DNA of 64,000 nucleotides from JAXDJH01 sp034663635 (GTDB lineage: Bacteria > Actinomycetota > CADDZG01 > WHSQ01): the NCBI GenBank assembly GCA_034663635.1, contig JAXDJH010000019.1, positions 1-64,000 of the forward strand, read 5' to 3'. This document shows, one piece after another, positions 30,446 through 37,327 of this stretch. The position numbers and the translations under genes were made by a program. The notes under the pieces were generated by a model. The model did not search any database, was not told the origin of the DNA, and worked only from the letters and a program-made list of their open reading frames with translations. Each line of letters begins with the position of its first letter. Within the stretch, counting starts at the first letter, position 1.

Positions 30446-30655
30446 CTAGTTGCTCTGGTCGATGTCCACGTCCTGCGTCGCGTTCGCGTAGGCGATCGAG
30501 TTGTCGGACGCTACGTTCAGGGCCACCGCAGCGTTCACGGGGGCCGCGAGGTTCGCGTTGATGAGAGACATCTCTTCGCGCTCGCCGAGGTTCTCGGCGG
30601 ACTGCTGTTCCAGTTCCTCCTGGCTCAACTCCTGCGTGTTTCGGTCCTCGGTCAT
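30446..30655 (-). CDS. Small tandem peptide, copy 1 (putative secreted-peptide precursor)
   Basis: A 69-residue peptide with LSQEELEQQSAENLGEREEM and the ending VDIDQSN. Its ATG shares a base with the stop of the upstream 69-residue protein gene (TGATG), and the ribosome binding site AGGAGG lies within that gene's last codons, so the two are translationally coupled. A 45-base gap separates it from copy 2. Confidence 0.8.
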   Translation of the reverse strand: MTEDRNTQELSQEELEQQSAENLGEREEMSLINANLAAPVNAAVALNVASDNSIAYANATQDVDIDQSN

Positions 30656-30864
30656 CAGCTCCTCCTCTCCTCCCGGATCTCTCGCTTCGTGGTCACTCCG
30701 TTCTTCGTGACCACTTCCTGACGGGACGACACCGATGTCCTGGAGCCGGATCCCCCAACATTTACGGAAGAAACGATGTTCGTGTCGTCCTTCACCGCGT
30801 CCTTGATCCGTGCTTTGAGTTCTTCCTTGCGTCGCTTCAACTCGCCTTTGAGTTGTTCTCCCAT
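30655..30864 (-). CDS. Small charged protein of the peptide cassette (NGxT domain, basic)
   Basis: A 69-residue protein: residues 1-27 are a highly charged helix (GELKRRKEELKARIKDAVKD) and the rest carries SRTSVSSRQEVVTKNGVTTK, ending Arg/Glu-rich. I place the start at ATG 30864, which has GGGGAGG nine bases upstream; a TTG at 30906 would add 14 unlikely residues. The SSxQxV...NGxT motif recurs in the next upstream protein, so the two are paralogous in part. The function is unknown; the order suggests a role with the peptides. Confidence 0.7.
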   Translation of the reverse strand: MGEQLKGELKRRKEELKARIKDAVKDDTNIVSSVNVGGSGSRTSVSSRQEVVTKNGVTTKREIREERRS

Positions 30865-30888
30865 GAGTTCATTCCTCCCCACTGTTTC

Positions 30889-30910
30889 GTCGTTGTAAAC
30901 GCGCAACGAC
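30889..30910. repeat. Inverted repeat ahead of the 69-residue protein gene
   Basis: Perfect 7-bp arms GTCGTTG and CAACGAC flank eight bases. It lies in the 63-base gap between two cassette genes and could be an operator or an mRNA hairpin; nothing distinguishes these options. Confidence 0.5.
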
Positions 30911-30927
30911 TGTCTGTGAGTCCTTGA

Positions 30928-31158
30928 TCAGATAGAGGACGGCGCGTCGTCGTCGGCATCGCCGGTGTCGACATCGCTCGACTGCTCGAACACCTCCGTG
31001 ATGCCGTTGCGCTGCACGACGCGCACCTTCTGGTGCGAGGAGACGCGAGAGTTTCCTTCGTTGACGGTGGCCGCGATCACGGCGTTGACTCCGCCACGGA
31101 TGGTGACGCCGTCCTCATCCACTTCGATGGGTTCGTTGATCACCTTGCGGTACTTCAT
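30928..31158 (-). CDS. Small protein of the peptide cassette (NGxT domain, acidic tail)
   Basis: A 76-residue protein starting at ATG 31158 (MKYRKVINEPIEVDEDGVTI), followed by NEGNSRVSSHQKVRVVQRNG, an ITEVFEQ segment and an Asp-rich tail. The middle aligns with the downstream protein around SxxSSxQxV...NGIT. The first gene of the cassette, it lies only 37 bases below the rplA terminator, and no separate promoter is evident there. An upstream extension of the frame to 31263 runs through that terminator and is rejected. Confidence 0.65.
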   Translation of the reverse strand: MKYRKVINEPIEVDEDGVTIRGGVNAVIAATVNEGNSRVSSHQKVRVVQRNGITEVFEQSSDVDTGDADDDAPSSI

Positions 31159-31194
31159 CAAGGAATCCTTCCCGGCATGGGCGCGTCGAAACGC

Positions 31195-31223
31195 AAAAGA
31201 GAGGCCCCACAAAGAGGCCTCTC
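31195..31223 (-). terminator. Intrinsic terminator after rplA
   Basis: On the minus strand an 8-bp stem (GAGAGGCC / GGCCTCTC, 31199-31206 and 31216-31223) with a nine-base loop is followed by four U. It separates the rplKA transcript from the peptide cassette, possibly incompletely. Confidence 0.8.
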
Positions 31224-31249
31224 CTGAAAAAAACTGGGTTTGAAACGAG

Positions 31250-31978
31250 CTAAGCGGGGGCATCCTCCAACTCTTCTTCGATGATGTCCTTCGACTTCTG
31301 AGGGTCGATCTTGATCCCCGGACCCATCGTGGTTGAGAGCGTCACCGTCTTGACGAACCGACCCTTCGCCGCCGCTGGCTTGGCGCGATAAACCTCGTCG
31401 ATGATCGCCGCGTAGTTCGCAATCAGATCGTCTTCCGTGAACGACTTCTTCCCAACGATCAGGTGAAGATTCCCGTTCTTGTCCGTGCGGTACTCGATCC
31501 GACCGCCCTTGATGTCGTTGACGGCCTTCGCCACATCATCGGTGACGGTCCCGGACTTCGGGTTTGGCATCAAACCGCGCGGACCTAGAACGCGGCCCAA
31601 CTTTCCCAGCACCGGCATCATGTCTGGCGTTGCAACGACCGCATCGAAATCGACCCAACCTCCGCCAACTCGGGCAGCGAGATCCTCGTCGCCCACGAAG
31701 TCGGCGCCGGCTTCTTCGGCTTCCTTCGCCTTTCCTCCCTTGGCAAAGACGGCAACTCGCATCGTCTTGCCTGTCCCCTTCGGAAGAGAAAGTGCACCGC
31801 GAACCATCTGATCGGCTTTTCGGGGGTCGACGCCGAGACGGAGGTTGAGCTCGACGGTCTCGTCGAACTTCCTGTCGGGATATTGCTTGAGAAGTTTGAC
31901 CGCCTCGCGAGGCGAGTACATGTGATCGCGATCGACTTTTTCGAGCGCCGCCGCGAACTTCTTGCCGTGTTTCGGCAT
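31250..31978 (-). CDS. rplA: 50S ribosomal protein L1 (uL1)
   Basis: A 242-residue L1 of the mobile L1 stalk with the two-domain signature GPRGLMPNPKSGTVT and the RVAVFAKGGKAKEAEEAGA region. It often represses its own operon. It follows rplK by 66 bases and is followed by a terminator. Confidence 0.97.
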   Translation of the reverse strand: MPKHGKKFAAALEKVDRDHMYSPREAVKLLKQYPDRKFDETVELNLRLGVDPRKADQMVRGALSLPKGTGKTMRVAVFAKGGKAKEAEEAGADFVGDEDLAARVGGGWVDFDAVVATPDMMPVLGKLGRVLGPRGLMPNPKSGTVTDDVAKAVNDIKGGRIEYRTDKNGNLHLIVGKKSFTEDDLIANYAAIIDEVYRAKPAAAKGRFVKTVTLSTTMGPGIKIDPQKSKDIIEEELEDAPA

Positions 31979-32044
31979 GCTGCTTCCTCCTTCGTGGTCA
32001 ACGACGGGTCTAGCCCGCCTCCCACACCTAAGGTTTATCCCTGA

Positions 32045-32476
32045 CTAACTTACGGTGATACCCATGCTCCGAGCTGTGCCTTCAACGATCTTCATCGCAG
32101 CTTCGACATCGTTCGCATTCAGGTCGGGCATCTTGATCTCTGCGATCTCTCGAACCTGATTCTTCGTCACGCTGGCGACTTTCTGGCGATTGGGCTCGCT
32201 CGAGCCCTTGTCCACACCGGCCTTCTGACGCAGTAGCACCGCCGCCGGCGGGGTCTTCGTCACGAAGGAGAAGGAACGATCTTCGTAGACGGTGATCTCG
32301 ACGGGGACGATCGTGCCCGTCTGCTGCTGCGTCGCAGCGTTGTACTGCTTACAGAAGTCCATGATGTTGATCCCGGCCTGACCCAAAGCCGGGCCTACGG
32401 GTGGAGCCGGAGTTGCTTGGCCCGCGGGGATCTGAAGCTTCAGTATCTGAGCGATCTTCTTCCGACGTTCCGCCAT
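32045..32476 (-). CDS. rplK: 50S ribosomal protein L11 (uL11)
   Basis: A 143-residue L11 of the GTPase-associated centre, with the PPVGPALGQAGINIMDFCKQ N-terminal domain and the rRNA-binding C-terminal domain (KMPDLNANDVEAAMKIVEG). It is the target of thiostrepton-type antibiotics and is needed for RelA activation. It follows nusG by eight bases. Confidence 0.97.
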   Translation of the reverse strand: MAERRKKIAQILKLQIPAGQATPAPPVGPALGQAGINIMDFCKQYNAATQQQTGTIVPVEITVYEDRSFSFVTKTPPAAVLLRQKAGVDKGSSEPNRQKVASVTKNQVREIAEIKMPDLNANDVEAAMKIVEGTARSMGITVS

Positions 32477-32484
32477 GTCTCCTC

Positions 32485-33363
32485 CTAGAGCTTCGCTACT
32501 TGGTCGAAGCCGAGCTCGACGGGCGTCTCACGCCCGAAGATGTTCACGAGCACTTTCAGCTTCGATTGATCGACGTTGATCTCAGAGATCGAACCCGTGA
32601 AGTTCGCGAACGGTCCGGAGGTGACGCGGACGCTTTCCTGCTCCTCGAACTCGAGGCGCGGCTTGAGCTTCTTCTGATCCGGCTTCACCTGCAGGATCCG
32701 GTCGATCTCCTTGTCGGACAACGGAGTTGGTTTCGCGCCGGAACCGACGAACCCGGTGACGCCGGGAGTGTTCCGCACTACGTACCAAGAGTCGTCGTCG
32801 AGGTACATACGACAGAGGAGGTAGCCGGGGAAGACCTTCTTTTGAACGACCTGTTTCTTACCCTGCTTTATCTCCATCACGTCTTCCATGGGGATCACTA
32901 CCTCGAAGACCCTGTCTTCGACGTTCATCGAGGAGATACGGGACTCGAGGTTCGCCTTCACCTTGTTCTCGTAACCCGCGTAGGTGTGGATGACGTACCA
33001 GTCGCCCGGACGCTCGGTCGGCGGGATGATCGTGTCGTCGTAGTAGGACTTCTCGTCGTCCTCGCCTTCTTCACCCTCTTCACCATCCTCGCCGTCGTCT
33101 GCAACTTCTGCAGCCGGCGATGCCTCGGCCTCTGGAGCTTCGGGCTCGACCGCGACCGGAACCTCCTGGTCGGTCTCTGGAGATGCGTCGGTCTCGGCAG
33201 ACGCGTCGGTCTCTGGAGATGCGTCGGTCTCGGCAACGGCTTCGGGGGCCGGAACCTCTTCTGCCGCGGCTTCGGGCTCGGACGGAGCGTCTACCTGCTC
33301 GCTCGCTTGGCCGGTTTCGGAAGCCTCCAGCTGCTGCTGGGCTTCCAGATCGGTTTCAGTCAT
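32485..33363 (-). CDS. nusG: Transcription termination/antitermination factor NusG with acidic N-terminal extension
   Basis: Residues 115-292 are NusG: the NGN domain (DWYVIHTYAGYENKVKANLE, FPGYLLCRM) and the C-terminal KOW domain (VRVTSGPFANFTGSISEI). Residues 1-110 are a Glu/Ala/Pro/Thr-rich acidic extension with ETDAS repeats and a poly-Glu/Asp stretch. Many actinobacterial NusG have some acidic N-terminus, but this one is long. It joins RNA polymerase to S10 and Rho. It starts two bases past the secE stop. Confidence 0.96.
   Translation of the reverse strand: MTETDLEAQQQLEASETGQASEQVDAPSEPEAAAEEVPAPEAVAETDASPETDASAETDASPETDQEVPVAVEPEAPEAEASPAAEVADDGEDGEEGEEGEDDEKSYYDDTIIPPTERPGDWYVIHTYAGYENKVKANLESRISSMNVEDRVFEVVIPMEDVMEIKQGKKQVVQKKVFPGYLLCRMYLDDDSWYVVRNTPGVTGFVGSGAKPTPLSDKEIDRILQVKPDQKKLKPRLEFEEQESVRVTSGPFANFTGSISEINVDQSKLKVLVNIFGRETPVELGFDQVAKL
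33170..33240. repeat. 36-bp tandem repeat in the nusG N-terminal region
   Basis: Two nearly identical 36-bp units, each of two 18-bp halves, encode the repeated SPETDASAETDA segment on the minus strand. The period keeps the reading frame. Confidence 0.85.
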
Positions 33364-33364
33364 G

Positions 33365-33670
33365 TCAGTTAACTCCGAATAGGGCGAGGACCGCCTGCGT
33401 GAAGATGTAGTCCATGCCGAAGATGATTGCGCCGACCACGATCGTGCTCACGAGGACGACCATGGAGTAGGCGATCACTTCCTGCCGGGTGGGCCACGCT
33501 ACTTTGCGGAGCTCGGCGAGTACCTCCTTGAAGAACTGGCCCGGCTTCGTCCGTTCCTTCTTCGTGGGCGCGCCTGGGGCCTTCACCGCGGGACGGCCGC
33601 CGGCCTTCTTGCGCTCCTCGTCCTTCTTCATGAGGCGCTTGGTCTGCCTGTTCACCTTCGAGCCTTTCAT
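33365..33670 (-). CDS. secE: Preprotein translocase subunit SecE
   Basis: A 101-residue SecE from ATG 33670 (MKGSKVNRQTKRLMKK). A Lys/Arg-rich cytoplasmic part precedes the conserved amphipathic helix FFKEVLAELRKVAWPTRQEV and one membrane segment (VVLVSTIVVGAIIFGMDYIF). A GTG at 33730 would add 20 residues without family support; no clear Shine-Dalgarno decides the start. It pairs with nusG as in nearly all bacteria. In many bacteria tRNA-Trp lies directly upstream, but here it is 5.5 kb away. Confidence 0.93.
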   Translation of the reverse strand: MKGSKVNRQTKRLMKKDEERKKAGGRPAVKAPGAPTKKERTKPGQFFKEVLAELRKVAWPTRQEVIAYSMVVLVSTIVVGAIIFGMDYIFTQAVLALFGVN

Positions 33671-33753
33671 CGGCCGGACGCGTTTGGTAAGGGTCCGGCT
33701 ACTGGGGGATTCGAGGCCAAAGATTAGCACGGGCGCCGCTTGGCGCCTCAGGC

Positions 33754-34587
33754 TCAGGTCCCCAGTTGGTCGAGGGGCAAGGCGTCGGAGGGCGTAGAGA
33801 CTTCCACGTCCTCGTTGGGCTTCTCGATGGTCAGGTCGAACGAGAAGGATGCGTCGAGAAGCCCGGCCAGCGCGCCGGATATCTCACCATCCTCGGGAAC
33901 TCCGAGGTCGATCTCGACTACGAGCCGTCTCAAGAGTCGATCCTCGGCCCCCGTGAGAACCTCGATCGAGGCGGACTCGACCGCCGATTCGAGCTGATCG
34001 CGATCCTCGCCCTCCACAGGAGTGAAGGAATCGAGAGCGCCGGCGCTCTGGGCCGCGCTCATCAGGTCGTTGAGCGCTTCGACCACATTCAGATCTCCCG
34101 TGATCTTGTCGACCTTCTCGCCGTTCAGATCCTCGTCGGAGGAGATCTGCGGATCTTCAACCCAATCGGAGACGTCGAGGGAGGAAAGGATGTCGTCACC
34201 CTCGCCCGCCTCGGGGCCCCCGATGAAGGTCTCGGTTTGATCGTCGGGCAAGACGTATGCCTGACCGTCGACCTCCACGAACGCGTTCTCCCCGTCGGCT
34301 ATGAACCGGCCGATCGTCTCGTCCGCACCGCGAGTCTGGGTGTATTGGAGGTCCGCAAGCGGGAGGGCGCCTTCATCGGGGAGGGCAAAAGGCCCGGAGA
34401 GTTGGAAGCCGACCTCGTCATCGGTCGAGCCTCCCTTCCCCGCGATAGTGACCGACATCGTCATCGTCCCGCTTTCGATGTTCTTCAGATTCGAAGCGGT
34501 TTCAACGAGCGGATCGTCGGAGCCCGAACTCTGCGAACAGGCCGCGAGAGCGAGCAGAACTGCAATCGCGAGGCACCTGGTCCGCAT
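33754..34587 (-). CDS. Predicted lipoprotein, LppX/LprG-like length and layout
   Basis: A 277-residue protein with a signal peptide and lipobox LALAAC (lipidated Cys at 17). The mature part begins with a stretch typical of bacterial lipid-carrier-like lipoproteins (ETASNLKNIESGTMTMSVTI) and continues as an acidic, beta-rich fold with no catalytic motif. The resemblance to the LppX/LprAFG group is by pattern only. A GGCGCC-loop-GGCGCC hairpin without U-tract (33734-33749) lies after the stop. It is the last gene of the secreted-protein insertion before secE. Confidence 0.65.
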   Translation of the reverse strand: MRTRCLAIAVLLALAACSQSSGSDDPLVETASNLKNIESGTMTMSVTIAGKGGSTDDEVGFQLSGPFALPDEGALPLADLQYTQTRGADETIGRFIADGENAFVEVDGQAYVLPDDQTETFIGGPEAGEGDDILSSLDVSDWVEDPQISSDEDLNGEKVDKITGDLNVVEALNDLMSAAQSAGALDSFTPVEGEDRDQLESAVESASIEVLTGAEDRLLRRLVVEIDLGVPEDGEISGALAGLLDASFSFDLTIEKPNEDVEVSTPSDALPLDQLGT

Positions 34588-34593
34588 CCGAGA

Positions 34594-35355
34594 TCAGGTG
34601 GGTGTCGGTTCGGGAGACGGCGTCTCGTTTGCAGGGGACGGGGTCGGTTCCGGAGTCGACTCGGTTGACGGGGTGGGACTTGGTGACTCTGACGGCGTCA
34701 CGGATGGAGAAGGGGTCGGCGAGGCGTCCGCTTGGTCTTCCTCGTCGTCATCTTGACCAACCGGCACGAGCGAGTTGCGAACGATGTCGAATAACTGGTC
34801 GACCAGCGCACTTACCTGAGCATCGATCTCAGCCAAGGGAAGGTCCGAGGAGCCGATCTCGTCGATCTGATCAAGAAGGTCCTTTATCGCTTTGCCGGCA
34901 TCGTGGTCGATCCGTGCCATCTCACCTGGAGAGAGCACTAGTTGATACGCGAGTGCCATCGTCTCGCACAAGGTGCAATCGACGTTCAGAGCCAGAGCCA
35001 GGTTTTCGGGAGCGACTATCGATGGATCGCTCATTATGAGAACCACCGAGATCGCGATCACTACCGTTCGACAGGACTCGCAGCTCGACACCGCGGCCGC
35101 GGCATTGCCGCTGTCGACCGTGTCTCCCATGACCTTGATCACCTTGAAGCCGAGTTTGAAGACCGACGAGCCGTCTTTCTTGTTGACCTTGACGACTACG
35201 TTGTCCGGGTTCTGGCTGCCGCTTGTGCTCGAATCGTCTGATGCGCTCGGACTGGGTGCAGGGCTCTGCGCAAGCGCGTTCGACGGCGCGCCGAACGCAA
35301 GCAGGACCGCCAGGAGGGCGGCGACAAGGAACCTGGGTCGCGTTGAAGTCACCAT
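34594..35355 (-). CDS. Secreted two-CxxC protein with Pro/Ser/Thr tail
   Basis: A 253-residue protein with a signal peptide (to about residue 29, AQS). A Ser-rich linker is followed by a conserved-looking domain, VVKVNKKDGSSVFKLGFKVI, then C92-x-x-C95 (SCESCRTVVIAISVVLIM) and C127-x-x-C130 (VDCTLCETMALAYQLVL), an Asp/Ile helical part and a C-terminal Thr/Pro/Ser/Glu tail. I recall similar CxxC-containing proteins next to, or fused with, actinobacterial peptide zinc metalloproteases, which suggests a partner of the M50 protein at 27.8-29.7 kb; its own Pro-rich tail is alike. No enzyme is recognised. It lies six bases upstream of the lipoprotein gene. Confidence 0.65.
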   Translation of the reverse strand: MVTSTRPRFLVAALLAVLLAFGAPSNALAQSPAPSPSASDDSSTSGSQNPDNVVVKVNKKDGSSVFKLGFKVIKVMGDTVDSGNAAAAVSSCESCRTVVIAISVVLIMSDPSIVAPENLALALNVDCTLCETMALAYQLVLSPGEMARIDHDAGKAIKDLLDQIDEIGSSDLPLAEIDAQVSALVDQLFDIVRNSLVPVGQDDDEEDQADASPTPSPSVTPSESPSPTPSTESTPEPTPSPANETPSPEPTPT

Positions 35356-35415
35356 CGGCCTTTCGTTTGCATCGATGGCTCCTATTTCCCCAGTTGGGGA
35401 AGAAGCAAAACGTCG

Positions 35416-36558
35416 TTAGAGCCGGAGGACCGACAGCGTTCCTGTTGCCGCGTCGGTTACGTACAAACGACCCTTTGCAGTCTCAACATCGAAGGCATAA
35501 GGCGCAGTTAGGACGCCCGCACTCGGATTCAGTCTGCCCGGGTCCTTAAAGACCGTCTGCGGGCCCTTTCGCCCGCCAAATCGAACGAGGCCGAGGCTTG
35601 AATGAGCGACATAGAGACCGCCCTTCGCGAACGTCATGCCTTGGATACGCATCTCGTCCTTCGCTTGCGCGCCTGCCGACAGTCTGCCGATCGGTTGAAC
35701 GTTCGACAGGTCTGACGCGTCGTAGACGACGATGGTGGGAACGTTCGTTTTGTCGAACCAGTACTCGGTTGCAGCAAAGACGAAACGGATGGGGATCGAC
35801 GGTCCGCCTTCTCCGGTTTCGAGAACGCCGGCAAAGATCTCGATCTCTGCGATGCCTTCGTCCGCGTTAGACCCGACCAACAAAGGCGCCGTTGGATCGG
35901 AGAAGTCGTATATCTGGAGCCCGCTGCCGCCGGTCGCGACATAGAGGACGGGGCCGCCAAATTGCTCATCCTTGGGGTCGATGACGAGTCCGGCGGAGGC
36001 CGGGCCGCCCACCTTGTCCGTCGCTGGAAGTGGGTCCGTGTACACGGGCACGAGTTGGGCACTCGTCGGTTCGAATCGATATACGACGAGCCCGGTCACG
36101 GCGTCGAGCAGAACTACCCACTCGTCGGTTCCATCGTTGTAGGTGGCGACGCGAAACGCTCCCCCGCCCGGCGCGTAGCCGGCAAGCTTCGGATTCTTCG
36201 GATCGGAAACGTCGATCACGTGGATGCCATCAAGCGAGAACTGAACGGTTTGCCTTGCGTAGAAGATGAAACGGCCGTCGCTCGAGAACGCGATATCGCC
36301 ATCCAGGGATTGGTTGGCGTCATCGTCGTATCGACCCAACACCTTCGGACGGTCGGGGTCCTTGAGGCTGAGAAGGGTCACGATTCCCTCGTCTCGCTGA
36401 AGTACGGCAGCGATGTCCCCGTGGATCTCGAGACGACCGAGTCCCCCCTCCTTCGAGAGTTGAATCGAACCCGAATGCTTGGCGGTCGAGGCGGAAAACG
36501 CGGGCGCGGTCAGGCAGAGGCATAGGGCTAACGACACGAAGATCCGCACGGCACGCAT
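35416..36558 (-). CDS. Secreted LVIVD-repeat beta-propeller protein
   Basis: About 380 residues from ATG 36558, which gives a clean signal peptide (MRAVRIFVSLALCLCLTAPA). The mature part has repeated blades such as IHVIDVSDPKNPKLAGYAPG, LQIYDFSDPTAPLLVG and VYDASDLSNVQPIGRLS, the LVIVD pattern of secreted or surface beta-propellers of unknown ligand. The frame is open 13 codons further upstream, but that would overlap the next gene. Confidence 0.8.
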   Translation of the reverse strand: MRAVRIFVSLALCLCLTAPAFSASTAKHSGSIQLSKEGGLGRLEIHGDIAAVLQRDEGIVTLLSLKDPDRPKVLGRYDDDANQSLDGDIAFSSDGRFIFYARQTVQFSLDGIHVIDVSDPKNPKLAGYAPGGGAFRVATYNDGTDEWVVLLDAVTGLVVYRFEPTSAQLVPVYTDPLPATDKVGGPASAGLVIDPKDEQFGGPVLYVATGGSGLQIYDFSDPTAPLLVGSNADEGIAEIEIFAGVLETGEGGPSIPIRFVFAATEYWFDKTNVPTIVVYDASDLSNVQPIGRLSAGAQAKDEMRIQGMTFAKGGLYVAHSSLGLVRFGGRKGPQTVFKDPGRLNPSAGVLTAPYAFDVETAKGRLYVTDAATGTLSVLRL

Positions 36559-36571
36559 AACCAAGAAGGTT

Positions 36572-37291
36572 CTACGGGCCGGTACCCGCTCCTCCACCGG
36601 ATGGGAACCGTTCGAAGGGGATCCCCTCCTCTTCCAGCTTGTCGATGAGTTCCTGGGTGAAGGGGATGGACTCGCAGGCGATCTCGTAGCGCGCCACGTC
36701 GGCCGTGATGTTCAGATCCACCTCGAAATTGTGGACATCCTTCGGCGGGACAACGACCCTAGATGTGTAGTCCTCCGAATCTGAGGCGCGCCCATCTCGG
36801 CCGAATTGGACATAGCTCCCCTTCACGACGGATGCACCCGCCTGGTCAAGCGCCTTGATCACACATTGAGAGTGGACTGCAAACGCGTCCGGATTGGAAA
36901 CGCTGATCTCTACACTGCCGCTCGCGGTCGACCCGATGACGTCGACAGGAAGCTCCGATCCCTCGGTCGTCGCCTCGATCTCCTTCTCGACGTGTGCGAC
37001 GGATCTGGTGGTGGTTTCGAATGCAAACAACGGGACGGCCCCCAGGCCCGCAAGGAGGAGCACCGCGCCGGCAACGGAGCGGATCAACCATCTTCGGTGG
37101 GCTACCCGCTTCGCGTAGGCGCTCCTGGCCTGCTTCTCGTCACGTGCGGCCACCGGACTCCACAAGACTAGAGCGACGATCCCGGCGATCACGGCCACAA
37201 CACAGAACGCGAGCTTGAAAGGCGAGATCTCTCGAACCGATTTGGTCAGAACGTGGGCGAACACGGTCGCCACTGGGACAGATCCATGCAT
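36572..37291 (-). CDS. Membrane protein of unknown function, two N-terminal TM segments
   Basis: A 239-residue protein with two hydrophobic segments at about 25-45 and 70-92 joined by a basic loop (KRVAHRRWLIRS). The remaining 145 residues are probably extracytoplasmic and beta-rich, with two Cys (CVIKALDQAG and EIACESIPF) that could pair. It ends Gly/Pro-rich. I do not recognise the family. It lies 13 bases upstream of the LVIVD gene and is part of the same secreted-protein block. Confidence 0.6.
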   Translation of the reverse strand: MHGSVPVATVFAHVLTKSVREISPFKLAFCVVAVIAGIVALVLWSPVAARDEKQARSAYAKRVAHRRWLIRSVAGAVLLLAGLGAVPLFAFETTTRSVAHVEKEIEATTEGSELPVDVIGSTASGSVEISVSNPDAFAVHSQCVIKALDQAGASVVKGSYVQFGRDGRASDSEDYTSRVVVPPKDVHNFEVDLNITADVARYEIACESIPFTQELIDKLEEEGIPFERFPSGGGAGTGP

Positions 37292-37327
37292 GGAGCTTCT
37301 TTACCATCACGTCGAGCGTGACGGGAA

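Noticed and set aside
29736..30655. Daptide, lanthipeptide or lasso precursor assignment for the four peptides
   Set aside because: No Cys or Ser/Thr-rich core, no C-terminal Thr, and none of the required enzymes nearby; only the leader-like architecture and M50 peptidase fit a RiPP.
33671..33753. Hairpin GGCGCC-loop-GGCGCC as a lipoprotein-gene terminator
   Set aside because: Only six pairs and no U-tract; mentioned in the lipoprotein entry but not called.
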